A stretch of DNA of 64,000 nucleotides. Origin: Aciduricibacillus chroicocephali. GTDB taxonomy: Bacteria > Bacillota > Bacilli > Bacillales > Amphibacillaceae. The notes below the pieces were generated by a model. It was not told the DNA's origin. It made no database searches and saw only the letters and a list, made by a program, of their open reading frames with translations. Positions 63,880 through 64,000 of this stretch are shown piece after piece; position 1 is the first letter of the stretch, and each line of letters begins with the position of its first letter. The position numbers and the translations under genes are program-made. The stretch lies in the NCBI RefSeq assembly GCF_030762805.1, contig NZ_CP129113.1, forward strand, positions 510,001 to 574,000, given 5' to 3'.

Positions 63880-64000
63880 TTAATTCTTGGTAAGTATAAA
63901 TTTCCTGTATCGGCTACATCCATTGTCGGTAAGCCATTTGGTAACATTAACATTGGAATATTCATGCAAACTCTGCTTCAAATTCTTTGTTGGTGCTTTC
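63880..64000 (-). CDS. C-terminal edge of an unidentified reverse-strand gene
   Basis: A frame open from the window edge encodes 39 residues (including LHEYSNVNVTKWLTDNGCSR, then YRKFILTKN) before a stop about 17 bases beyond the chrA stop. It has no match that I recognise. An alternative overlapping reverse-strand frame (63858-63965, 35 residues, starting MNIPMLMLPNG) also looks protein-like and ends inside chrA. Only one can be right, and no terminator separates either from chrA. Confidence 0.3.
   Translation of the reverse strand, partial: KAPTKNLKQSLHEYSNVNVTKWLTDNGCSRYRKFILTKN

Overview
The window is a piece of a chromosome from a low-to-moderate GC, endospore-forming member of the Bacillaceae. 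The first 11 kb follow the Bacillus subtilis order thiL-tsaE-tsaB-rimI-tsaD-ydiF-moaC-rex-ydiK-ydiL-groES-groEL, including a perfect CIRCE operator before groES. Differences from B. subtilis are an extra rodA-type gene between tsaD and ydiF and no tatAy/tatCy pair after rex. A SleL/YaaH-like spore-lytic locus, a DUF3231 gene with a possible forespore promoter and B. subtilis-like KatE, PncB, LytST and CopZA agree with this placement. I cannot fix the genus.

The accessory part lies directly after groEL (about 11.0-18.7 kb) and is visibly AT-richer than its flanks. It reads as two elements inserted one after the other at the 3' end of groEL. Each has a reverse-strand C-terminal remnant of a tyrosine integrase followed by one large putative anti-phage gene. 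The first gene is a ~1,418-residue protein with an N-terminal PD-(D/E)XK-type nuclease, a STAND/NACHT-type NTPase and a long featureless C-terminal region, an architecture like the Avs phage sensors. The second is a 584-residue OLD-family ATPase-TOPRIM nuclease without the GajB helicase of Gabija. A short copy of the groEL tail (Met-Gly-Gly-Met-Met-stop) sits between them, and in both copies the integrase stop lies about 100 bp after the groEL-type stop. This is the best candidate in the window for an undescribed defence system.

From 18.7 to 36 kb come a RidA protein, a TPR/LprI-type lipoprotein, nicotinate phosphoribosyltransferase behind an unusual structured leader, and a TetR-controlled operon (permease, DUF917, hydantoinase/oxoprolinase) that looks like a (thio)hydantoin utilisation unit. 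A second RidA, a YfcC-type carrier, a LytST two-component pair, an MFS efflux pump, a secreted SH3b/DUF3298 protein and a PadR/DUF2812 pair follow.

From 36 to 52.5 kb lie a FadR-type regulator, ilvD, a secreted Ig-like/beta-propeller protein, a MATE pump, the copper operon copZ-copA with a CsoR-like promoter, DUF3231, a SleL-like spore hydrolase split into two overlapping frames, a Bcr/CflA pump, a small membrane protein, a fructosamine-kinase-family protein, a CtaG/DUF2243 pair and a secreted glycerophosphodiesterase.

From 52.7 kb to the end are a KatE-type catalase, a complex Bacillaceae intergenic repeat, an AT-rich divergent MsrA, a YtrA-type GntR/ABC transporter operon with a clear operator, an NhaP-type antiporter, an HpaB-type flavin monooxygenase, a metallophosphoesterase, a chromate transporter and the edge of one more reverse-strand gene. 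Most transcription units are closed by strong intrinsic terminators, many shared by convergent genes. I saw no tRNA, rRNA, CRISPR array or intact insertion sequence.
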